Assembly: GCF_002250655.1 (NCBI RefSeq) | Contig: NZ_NOZR01000004.1 | Span: forward strand, 62,001 to 126,000 | Direction: 5' to 3' | Length of the DNA stretch: 64,000 nt | Origin: Mycolicibacterium sphagni | GTDB lineage: Bacteria; Actinomycetota; Actinomycetes; Mycobacteriales; Mycobacteriaceae | Part shown: positions 58,701 to 64,000 of the stretch, piece after piece | How the letters are laid out: the number at the start of each line of letters is the position of its first letter | Numbering within the stretch: the first letter of the stretch is position 1 | Position numbers and translations under genes: made by a program | Notes under the pieces: model-generated | The model's input: the letters and a program-made list of their open reading frames with translations, nothing else | Told to the model about the DNA's origin: nothing | Databases searched by the model: none

Positions 58701-59931
58701 GCGGGGTCAGCCGGCCTGTCCACGCCATCGACGTCGCGACCATCAGGGAGGTCATCACCACAATGCCGACCGCGACCCGCTTGTCGTGCTCGGGGTGCGC
58801 GAACGCCCGGATCCACACCGGCCGCGGCACGCTGCCCGGCAGGGGGATACGCCCCAGTAGCTGTGCCACTCCCAGCACCAGCGGGATGCGGATCACCGGC
58901 TCCAGCTTGTGCACATTGCGCAGGGGCGCGCCCGCCCCGTCGAGGAAAGCCTGCACGTGGTGCGCCAGCGGGGAACCCAGCCCGCCGGCGTAGCCGAGTC
59001 CCAACAGGACCACTCCGATCAGCAGCATGGTGATCAGGCGTCCGCGGGCCGGCATCGAGCGCAGCGCCAGCCCGGCCATCCCTCCCGCCGCCACCAGCGT
59101 GGTGGCCAACACCATCGCCGGTTGGGTCACCAGCTCGGCGGCCGCGGTGGCGTTCGGCGCGACGAACGGCGTCCAGCTGTCGGTGCCCCGCAACATCTCC
59201 GTCAGTGACGTCCACTGGGTGGTGACCCCGGAGGACTCGATGAAGTCCAGGAACGGCGGGCTGATGCGGCCAAGCAGCAGCAGCGCGACCACCCACCACG
59301 TGACGGCCAGCGCAGACGCCAGCGCCCACCACCCGGTGAACCGCCACCACACCTTGTTCGGCCGATGACACAACCACCAGATCACGGCAGGCAGGCAGCC
59401 GGTGATCGTGGCCACTGCGTTGACGGCGCCCATCAACGCCAGCGCGAGACCCGCCCGCCCGGCCAGCACCCGCAGCGATCTGCCGTCCCCTCCGCGAAGA
59501 GCAAGGATCACGGGCAGCAGCACCCACGGCGCCAGCATCATCGGCAGGGTTTCCGACGAAATCGACCCGACCGTGGTCAGCACTCGCGGCGAGAGGGCAA
59601 ACGCGAGCGCGCCGATGATGCGCGACGGCGTGGTCCCGACGCCCAGCGCCTCGGCCACCCGCAGCAGCCCCCAGAACCCGGCCGTCAGCAGCAGCGCCCA
59701 CCACAGCCGCTGGGTGATCCAGCCAGGCACTCCGAGGGTGTCGCCGAGAAGGAAGAACGCGCCGTGCGGGAACAGATAGCCGTAGGCCTGGTTCTGCGCC
59801 TGCCCGAACGGCAGGTCGCTGTTCCAGAGGTTGGCCGCCCGGGCCAGGAAACGCAGCGGGTTGGCGGTCAGGTCGAGCTTGGTGTCTGGCGAGATCAGTC
59901 CCGGCGACTGGGCGAAACACAGCACCAGCAC
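55702..59931 (-). CDS. aftD: Alpha-(1->3)-arabinofuranosyltransferase AftD
   Basis: 1409 aa as bounded by GTG 59931. N-terminal ~450 residues: a GT-C polytopic domain with the early acidic motif ISPDTKLDLTANPLRFLARA and LWNSDLPFGQAQNQAYGYLF. The long periplasmic part contains carbohydrate-binding-like modules, for example GAAVDGDPATAWVSNSLQAA and SAYAATDGDPRTAWTAPQNV (F5/8-type). It ends in four to five helices starting near LYRIGLAVGLSLLPLLLLLA. The enzyme branches the arabinan of arabinogalactan and lipoarabinomannan and is essential in mycobacteria. The first helix (RRWLGGVFAIVLVLCFAQ) begins before the GTG, so the true start is probably upstream at a non-ATG/GTG/TTG codon. Confidence 0.9.
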   Translation of the reverse strand: MLVLCFAQSPGLISPDTKLDLTANPLRFLARAANLWNSDLPFGQAQNQAYGYLFPHGAFFLLGDTLGVPGWITQRLWWALLLTAGFWGLLRVAEALGVGTTPSRIIGALAFALSPRVLTTVGSISSETLPMMLAPWVLLPVILALRGGDGRSLRVLAGRAGLALALMGAVNAVATITGCLPAVIWWLCHRPNKVWWRFTGWWALASALAVTWWVVALLLLGRISPPFLDFIESSGVTTQWTSLTEMLRGTDSWTPFVAPNATAAAELVTQPAMVLATTLVAAGGMAGLALRSMPARGRLITMLLIGVVLLGLGYAGGLGSPLAHHVQAFLDGAGAPLRNVHKLEPVIRIPLVLGVAQLLGRIPLPGSVPRPVWIRAFAHPEHDKRVAVGIVVMTSLMVATSMAWTGRLTPPGAFSAIPDYWHQAADWLTEHNTGKPTPGRVLVAPGAPFATQVWGNSHDEPLQVLGESPWGVRDSIPLTPPQTIRALDSVQRLFAAGRPSAGLADTLARQGISYVVVRNDLDPDKSRSARPLLVHRAIDGSPGLQKVAQFGDPVGPGVLDGFISDSGLRPRYPAVEIYRVDTQGNPGAPYLTDANRMARIDGGPEVLQRIDERRRLLGQAPLGPMLLTSDAQRAGLGAPLVTVTDTPVDRETDYGRVDDHSSAIRAEGDRRNTFNRVPDYPVPGAKLVHGAWTGGRLSASSSSSDATALPNVATASGPGAAVDGDPATAWVSNSLQAAVGQWLQIDFDRPVTNATLTITPSATAVGAQVRRIQVSTQNGTSTVRFDEPGKPLSVALPYGESPWVRITAVGTDDGSAGVQFGITDLSVTQYDASGYAHPVDIRHSVVVPGPPGGSTVAAWDLGSELLGRQGCADSPDGVHCAASMALAPEEPVTLSRTLTVPKPIEVSPTVWVRARQGPHLADLIAQPGTTRSRGDADLIDVDGSAYAATDGDPRTAWTAPQNVVQHHSAPTLTVTLPKPTEVTGVALTPSTSELPTHPTMVAIDLGDGPEVRRLAGGPGVGTQTVSLRPRVTDTVRISILNWNDVIDRTAIGFDQLKPPGLAEVRVLGTDGKPIAAADAAANRKRTIEIPCGQGPIVAVSGRFVQTSVITTVAALLDGEPIPAHACDPTPIALPAGQQELLISPGSAFVVDGAALSGPSASQIPTAPTTPADVTSWGPDRREFSVTRAPTAQVLVVPESVNPGWVAHLPDGVTLTPVVVNGWQQGWVVPAGEHGTITVSFPSNRLYRIGLAVGLSLLPLLLLLALVPPRRRPPLGADPARPWRLPVLAGAGALAAGGLIAGIGGVVVFGAAMVIGYLLRRRDLLRDRTAVATSACGLILAGALLSRYPWRSVDGYIGHSAWVQLPALIAVGALAAAATFPESLRSGPPAGHRPPPRTDGETAEDTSISR

Positions 59932-60028
59932 GATGGCGAAAACGCCACCGAGCCAACGCCGCGACAGCGGCGGAGTCGTGATGGGCGCCTCCGTGACCGC
60001 GGGGGAGGCGGCGGCGAGCGTGCTCAGG

Positions 60029-60202
60029 CTAGCCGCGGTTGCCGTACTCGACGCGGTTCAGCACCGACGACGCGGGGTCGCCGGGCGACAACGGCGGCTT
60101 GGTGTCCTGCTGGATCATCAACGTCACGCCGAAGATCGCTGCGGCCCCGAGCAGCAGGCCGACCACGATGCTGGCGGCGGCAGGAACCACGAACCGGGTC
60201 AT
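60029..60202 (-). CDS. Small membrane-anchored protein DUF2613 (Rv0236A ortholog)
   Basis: 57 aa from ATG 60202 with AAGGAGA seven bases upstream. One membrane helix (VPAAASIVVGLLLGAAAIFG) is followed by VTLMIQQDTKPPLSPGDPAS and the conserved ending SVLNRVEYGNRG. This small family always lies directly before aftD in mycobacteria and is described as a small secreted or membrane protein. Its stop at 60029 is just ahead of the aftD frame, suggesting co-translation. It may be an accessory factor of AftD; this is inference from conserved linkage. Confidence 0.88.
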   Translation of the reverse strand: MTRFVVPAAASIVVGLLLGAAAIFGVTLMIQQDTKPPLSPGDPASSVLNRVEYGNRG

Positions 60203-60246
60203 GGTCGGTTCTCCTTGCTGAGTTGCGGGGGACGGCTGGGTAATAG

Positions 60247-60285
60247 GGTGAACACCCGCTGGTTCACCGCGTGAATACCCGCTGG
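60247..60285. repeat. Direct and inverted repeats in the aftD/lpqI divergent promoter
   Basis: GTGAACACCCGCTGG (60248-60262) recurs as GTGAATACCCGCTGG (60271-60285), start to start 23 bases. The first copy is also part of an inverted repeat, GGTGAAC-N8-GTTCACC (60247-60268). The block lies 45 bases upstream of the small DUF2613 gene and 62 bases before lpqI, so a protein bound here could affect both. Confidence 0.5.
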
Positions 60286-60346
60286 CCAACCTAGCATGCG
60301 GCGAACCTTGGTTGGCCCCCGGCGACGGCCGTGACAGCATGTCCGG

Positions 60347-61552
60347 ATGCCAACCCGCCTGCTCTCGTTACGCGGAATCGCGGCTCTGTCGGCGCTGCCG
60401 CTGCTTCTCGTCGGCTGCTCAGCTCCTGCCGCGCGCCCCGGCGCGACGTCATCGGCACCGGGCAGTACGTCGTCTTCGGCCAGCCCGATGGCCGGTCCGG
60501 TTCCCGCACCCGCGAGCCCCGCACCGCCCGCCTGTGGCGACGGCCCGGCGTTGCTGAGCGCGATGTCCACCCGCGACAAGCTGGCCCAGGTGCTGATGGT
60601 CGGCGTGAAGGACAGCGCCGACGCCCGCGCCGTGGTGGACACCTATCACGTCGGAGGCATCTTCATCGGCAGCTGGACCGATCTGTCGATGCTGACCGAC
60701 GGCTCGCTGAACGACTTCGCCAACGCCGGGCCGCTGCCGCTGGCCGTCAGCGTCGACGAGGAGGGCGGCCGGGTGGAACGGCTGTCGTCGTTGATCGGGG
60801 ATGCGCCGTCGGCGCGGGTGCTGGCGCAGACCAAAACGCCCGACGAGGTGTACCAGTTGGCCCTCGACCGTGGCCACAAGATGCGTGGGCTGGGCATCAC
60901 CGTCGACTTCGCCCCCGTCGCCGACGTCACCGACGCCCCGGACGACACCGTGATCGGCGACCGGTCGTTCTCCAACGACCCTGCGGTGGTGACCGCCTAC
61001 GCGGGCGCGTACGCGCGCGGCCTGCGGGATGCCGGCCTGCTGCCGGTGCTCAAGCATTTCCCGGGCCATGGGCACGGATCTGGCGACTCGCATACCGCAG
61101 GGGCAGTCACTACGCCGCCACTGGCGGATCTGCAGAACGACGACCTGATCCCCTATCGGACGTTGACCACGGAAGCCCCGGTCGCGGTCATGGTCGGCCA
61201 CCTCGAGGTGCCCGGGCTGACCGGAACGAGCCCGGCCAGCCTGAGTGCGGCAGCGGTGGGTCTGCTGCGCAGCGGCGGCTATGGCGGCCCGGGCTTCGAC
61301 GGTCCGGTGTTCAGCGACGACCTGTCCAGCATGGCGGCCATCGCCGACCGGTACGGCGTCGCCGAGGCCGTCCTGCGCAGCCTGCAGGCCGGCATCGATG
61401 TGGCGCTGTGGGTGACCACCGATGAGGTGCCCGCGGTGCTGGACCGGCTGGAGAAGGCGGTCAATGCCGGCGAACTCTCGCTGCCCGCGATCGAAACTTC
61501 CCTGCTGCGGATGGCGCGCCTCAAAGGGCAAAGTCCCCGCTGCGGCGGTTAG
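60347..61552 (+). CDS. lpqI: Lipoprotein beta-N-acetylglucosaminidase LpqI (GH3)
   Basis: 401 aa. A lipoprotein signal (ALSALPLLLVGCSAP, lipidated Cys24) is followed by a Ser/Pro/Ala linker and a GH3 domain: HVGGIFIGSWTD, AVSVDEEGGRVERLSS, the NagZ-type catalytic loop VLKHFPGHGHGSGDSHTAG (about residues 236-254) and PVFSDDLSSMAAIADRYGVA, whose Asp is the nucleophile. LpqI of mycobacteria is an N-acetylglucosaminidase acting on muropeptide fragments in cell-wall recycling. It is exported and membrane-anchored. Order aftD-DUF2613-lpqI-TetR is as in M. tuberculosis. Confidence 0.93.
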   Translation: MPTRLLSLRGIAALSALPLLLVGCSAPAARPGATSSAPGSTSSSASPMAGPVPAPASPAPPACGDGPALLSAMSTRDKLAQVLMVGVKDSADARAVVDTYHVGGIFIGSWTDLSMLTDGSLNDFANAGPLPLAVSVDEEGGRVERLSSLIGDAPSARVLAQTKTPDEVYQLALDRGHKMRGLGITVDFAPVADVTDAPDDTVIGDRSFSNDPAVVTAYAGAYARGLRDAGLLPVLKHFPGHGHGSGDSHTAGAVTTPPLADLQNDDLIPYRTLTTEAPVAVMVGHLEVPGLTGTSPASLSAAAVGLLRSGGYGGPGFDGPVFSDDLSSMAAIADRYGVAEAVLRSLQAGIDVALWVTTDEVPAVLDRLEKAVNAGELSLPAIETSLLRMARLKGQSPRCGG

Positions 61553-61582
61553 CCTGATTCGGGGTACCTGGTAGGAGGCGAG

Positions 61583-62206
61583 ATGGCGGGTGGCACCAAG
61601 CGGTTGCCCCGTGCCGTGCGGGAGCAGCAGATGCTCGACGCCGCAGTGCAGATGTTCTCGGTCAACGGCTACCACGAGACGTCGATGGACGTCATCGCCG
61701 GCGAGGCGCAGATCTCCAAGCCGATGCTGTACCTCTATTACGGCTCCAAGGAAGAGCTGTTCGGGGCCTGCCTGGCCCGCGAGCTGAGCCGCTTCATCGA
61801 GGCCGTGCGCGAGGATATCGATCTCAAGCAGAGCCCGCACGATCTGTTGCGCCACGTCATCTTGTCGGTGCTGCAGTACATCGACGCCAACCGGGCGTCA
61901 TGGATCGTGCTGTACACCCAGGCGACCAGTTCGCAGGCGTTCTCCCACACCGTTCGTGAGGGCCGCGAGAAGATCATCGACATGGTGGCCCGGCTGCTGG
62001 AAGCCGGGACGCGGCATCCCGAGCCCGGCACCGACTTTCACATGATGGCCGTCGCGCTGGTGGGTGCGGGCGAGGCCGTCGCCACCCGAGTCAGCGCGGG
62101 TGATGCTGACGTGGACGAGGCCGCCGACATGTTGATCAACCTGTTCTGGCGCGGCCTGAAAGGCGCCCCCGCCGACAAGGAATCTTCACCGGCGTCTGCG
62201 CCGTAA
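61583..62206 (+). CDS. TetR-family transcriptional regulator (Rv0238 ortholog)
   Basis: 207 aa. HTH: LPRAVREQQMLDAAVQMFSV, NGYHETSMDVIAGEAQISKP, MLYLYYGSKEELFGACLARE. The C-terminal helices contain LRHVILSVLQYIDANRASWI and an acidic end. GGAGGCGAG precedes the ATG by about six bases. It follows lpqI by 30 bases and converges with htdX (eight-base gap), the same arrangement as lpqI-Rv0238 of M. tuberculosis, where its targets are unknown to me. Control of the htdX-fabG4 pair is possible. Confidence 0.88.
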   Translation: MAGGTKRLPRAVREQQMLDAAVQMFSVNGYHETSMDVIAGEAQISKPMLYLYYGSKEELFGACLARELSRFIEAVREDIDLKQSPHDLLRHVILSVLQYIDANRASWIVLYTQATSSQAFSHTVREGREKIIDMVARLLEAGTRHPEPGTDFHMMAVALVGAGEAVATRVSAGDADVDEAADMLINLFWRGLKGAPADKESSPASAP

Positions 62207-62213
62207 TCTGTTG

Positions 62214-63059
62214 CTAGAGGCCGCGAATCGTCCCGGTGAGGTGCGGGTATCCCTTCGCCATGTTGCGCAGCGCGATATCCCAGCCGTCGGCGACCCGGTC
62301 GACGTAGAGGCCGGCGCTGGCGGGCAGCACGACCGGCTTGCCGAACTTCACCGTGTAGCGCACGGCATCGGGTAGCTGGGCCTCGATGTTGGCCAGGACA
62401 GCTGCCGCACTGAACATTCCGTGCGCGATGACGGTGGGGAAGCCGAACAGCTTGGCGCCGATGGCGGTGGTGTGGATCGGGTTGTGGTCCCCGCTGATCG
62501 ATGCATAGCGCCGGATCTTGCCGGGGCTGATCCGCAGAATGGCATTGGGGGGCGGCAGTTTCGGACGCTTCGGAAGCTCCGGCTTCGGGCCGCCGGACAG
62601 GCTGGTGCGCTGCTGGTGCAGGAATGTGGTGACCTGATGCCACGCCGGCTCGTTGCCGACACTCACATCGGCGACGACGTCAACCAGCAGGCCCTTGCGA
62701 TGCTCGCGAAGATTCTCGGCGTGCACTTTCACACTCACCGAGTCGGTGACCGCGATCGGACGGTATCGGGTGATCTGATTCTCCACATGCACCGCACCCA
62801 TTGCGGCGAAAGGGAAGTCGAAGCCGGTGATCAACGCCATGACGGTCGGGAACGTCAGCACGAACGGATAGGTCAGTGGCACGGTGTCACCGAACCGCAG
62901 GCCGGTGACGGCGGTGTAGGCGGCCGCATTAGACGGGTCGATGGCGAGCTCGTCGACGGTCAGGGTGCGGTCGGGCAGACTCTCGCCGCGCGGGATGAAC
63001 GGCAACGATCCGGCTGCGGCGCGCAGCAGGTTCAGCACGCCGCTGGGCTGTTCGGTCAC
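62214..63059 (-). CDS. htdX: (R)-3-hydroxyacyl-thioester dehydratase HtdX (MaoC domain)
   Basis: 281 aa from GTG 63059 (GTG 63068 would add three residues). The N-terminal hotdog half has NAAAYTAVTGLRFGDTVPLT and GFDFPFAAMGAVHVENQITR; the C-terminal half has the hydratase motif ISGDHNPIHTTAIGAKLFGF and PTVIAHGMFSAAAVLANIEA, with catalytic Asp and His in GDHNPIH. It dehydrates (R)-3-hydroxyacyl thioesters to enoyl thioesters. It follows fabG4 closely (about 10 bases), giving a reductase-dehydratase pair for two consecutive fatty-acid elongation steps. Confidence 0.9.
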   Translation of the reverse strand: MTEQPSGVLNLLRAAAGSLPFIPRGESLPDRTLTVDELAIDPSNAAAYTAVTGLRFGDTVPLTYPFVLTFPTVMALITGFDFPFAAMGAVHVENQITRYRPIAVTDSVSVKVHAENLREHRKGLLVDVVADVSVGNEPAWHQVTTFLHQQRTSLSGGPKPELPKRPKLPPPNAILRISPGKIRRYASISGDHNPIHTTAIGAKLFGFPTVIAHGMFSAAAVLANIEAQLPDAVRYTVKFGKPVVLPASAGLYVDRVADGWDIALRNMAKGYPHLTGTIRGL

Positions 63060-63069
63060 GTCGGCCACC

Positions 63070-64000
63070 TCATGCCCCCAGCATGGCCTGGCCACACACT
63101 CGAATCACGTTGCCGGTCACGGCATTCGAGGCGGGGCTGGCGAAATACGCGATGGTCTCGGCCACGTCGACCGGCTTGCCGCCCTGATAGAGGGAGTTCA
63201 GCCGGCGCCCGACCTCGCGGGTGGCCAGCGGGATCGCCGCCGTCATCGCGGTCTCGATGAACCCGGGTGCGACGGCATTGATGGTGATGCCCTTACCGTC
63301 GAGCTCGGGAGCCAGCGCCTGGGTGAGGCCGATCATCCCGGCCTTGGTGGTCGCGTAGTTGGTCTGCCCGCGGTTGCCGGCGATGCCGGCCATCGAGGAC
63401 AACCCGATGATCCGCCCGCCGTCGCCGATGCTGCCATTGGCGACCAGGCCCTCGGTAAGGCGTTGTGGAGCAAGCAGATTCACTGCGACCACCGCATCCC
63501 AACGGGCGTCGTCCATGTTCGCCAGCAGCTTGTCCCGGGTGATGCCGGCGTTGTTGACCAGGATGTCGGCGCGACCCCCGTTGTGATCCGAGTAGTGCTC
63601 ACGTAAGTGTTGGGTGATCTTGTCGACCGCGTCGGGGGCGGTGACGTCCAGCGGCAGCGCGGTGCCGCCGACCTTCGTCGCCGTCTCTTCGAGAGCCGAC
63701 GCCGCGCTTTCGATATCAATTGCGACGACCTTGGCCCCGTCGCGGGCGAACACTTCGGCGATGGTGGCGCCGATACCGCGGGCCGCACCCGTCACGATGC
63801 CGACCTTGCCGGCCAGTGGCTTGTCCCAGTCAGCGGGCGGTGTGGAGTCCGCGGCACCGACGTAGAAGACCTGTGCGTCGACGTAGGCCGATTTACCCGA
63901 CAGGATGAACCGCAACGTCGACTCCAGCCCAGTCGCAGCGGGTTTGGCCGCCGGCGACAGGTACACCAGAGCGACGGTGGCACCGCGCCGCAGCTCCTTG
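63070..64000 (-). CDS. fabG4: 3-oxoacyl-thioester reductase FabG4, C-terminal ~310 residues (5' end outside window)
   Basis: The frame is open to the right edge (reading [20 protein letters not shown] from the edge), so the N-terminal part is missing; the family is about 450 aa. The visible piece covers the end of the N-terminal flavodoxin-like domain and the full SDR domain: [60 protein letters not shown] (Ser-Tyr-Lys) and [20 protein letters not shown]. It is a high-molecular-weight FabG that reduces 3-oxoacyl-CoA with NADH. The next gene, htdX, carries out the following step. Confidence 0.93.
   Translation of the reverse strand, partial: KELRRGATVALVYLSPAAKPAATGLESTLRFILSGKSAYVDAQVFYVGAADSTPPADWDKPLAGKVGIVTGAARGIGATIAEVFARDGAKVVAIDIESAASALEETATKVGGTALPLDVTAPDAVDKITQHLREHYSDHNGGRADILVNNAGITRDKLLANMDDARWDAVVAVNLLAPQRLTEGLVANGSIGDGGRIIGLSSMAGIAGNRGQTNYATTKAGMIGLTQALAPELDGKGITINAVAPGFIETAMTAAIPLATREVGRRLNSLYQGGKPVDVAETIAYFASPASNAVTGNVIRVCGQAMLGA

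Noticed and set aside
60248..60285. The paired 15-base repeats as a CRISPR remnant
   Set aside because: Only two copies with an eight-base gap, no cas genes and promoter location; an operator is more likely.

Overview
The window is high-GC chromosomal DNA from a mycobacterium, probably a non-tuberculous, environmental (Mycolicibacterium-like) species. The evidence is gene content: aftD and the small protein next to it, lpqI, htdX and fabG4, several FadE/FadD proteins, a WS/DGAT, a PGRS-type glycine-rich protein and a 13E12 (DUF222/HNH) protein. As I recall M. tuberculosis H37Rv, the window follows the Rv0220 (lipC) to Rv0242c (fabG4) backbone with several large blocks inserted. Ortholog names come from memory of that gene order and of protein features; no database search was run.

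Layout. 1-10.9 kb: end of an amidohydrolase, a 13E12 protein with an SOS-box-like start region, an esterase/FadE/FadE operon, a divergent Baeyer-Villiger monooxygenase plus zinc alcohol dehydrogenase, a second amidohydrolase and a secreted GH6 glycosidase. 11-19.2 kb: lipid-ester block with lipC, a WS/DGAT, a DUF4436-like membrane protein, a LipO-like esterase, FadD12, a PlsC-type acyltransferase and echA1; a KstR-type palindrome lies in the divergent acyltransferase/echA1 promoter. 19-24.2 kb: EamA transporter with a divergent LysR regulator, then a thioesterase/FadE/FadE operon. 24.4-30.5 kb: a PGRS-like surface protein without a PE domain, a TetR regulator with a coupled 45-aa upstream protein, FadE5 and an HtdZ-like hydratase, ending at a strong hairpin terminator. 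30.5-34.4 kb: orthologs of Rv0223c, Rv0224c and Rv0225 and a small membrane protein.

34.4-48.3 kb is the most notable part. Two divergent operons face each other. The left one encodes an APC permease, a fused large-medium B12 diol dehydratase, its small subunit and a reactivase. The right one is a complete Rhodococcus/Mycobacterium microcompartment (RMM) locus: phospho-lyase-type aminotransferase, PduP-like aldehyde dehydrogenase with a C-terminal encapsulation helix, BMC-T, PduM-like protein, BMC-P, BMC-H, second BMC-T, kinase, SDR and GntR regulator. Both routes (1-amino-2-propanol through phosphorylation and elimination, 1,2-propanediol through B12 dehydration) would give propionaldehyde for oxidation to propionyl-CoA. 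A shared 15-bp palindrome lies in the divergent promoter and before gntR.

48.5-64 kb: the cell-envelope backbone resumes with orthologs of Rv0226c, Rv0227c and Rv0228, an extra AMP-dependent ligase, php, aftD, the DUF2613 small protein, lpqI, a TetR regulator, htdX and the 3' part of fabG4, which runs off the window. I found no tRNA, rRNA, CRISPR array, insertion sequence or gene-free stretch longer than 300 bases.
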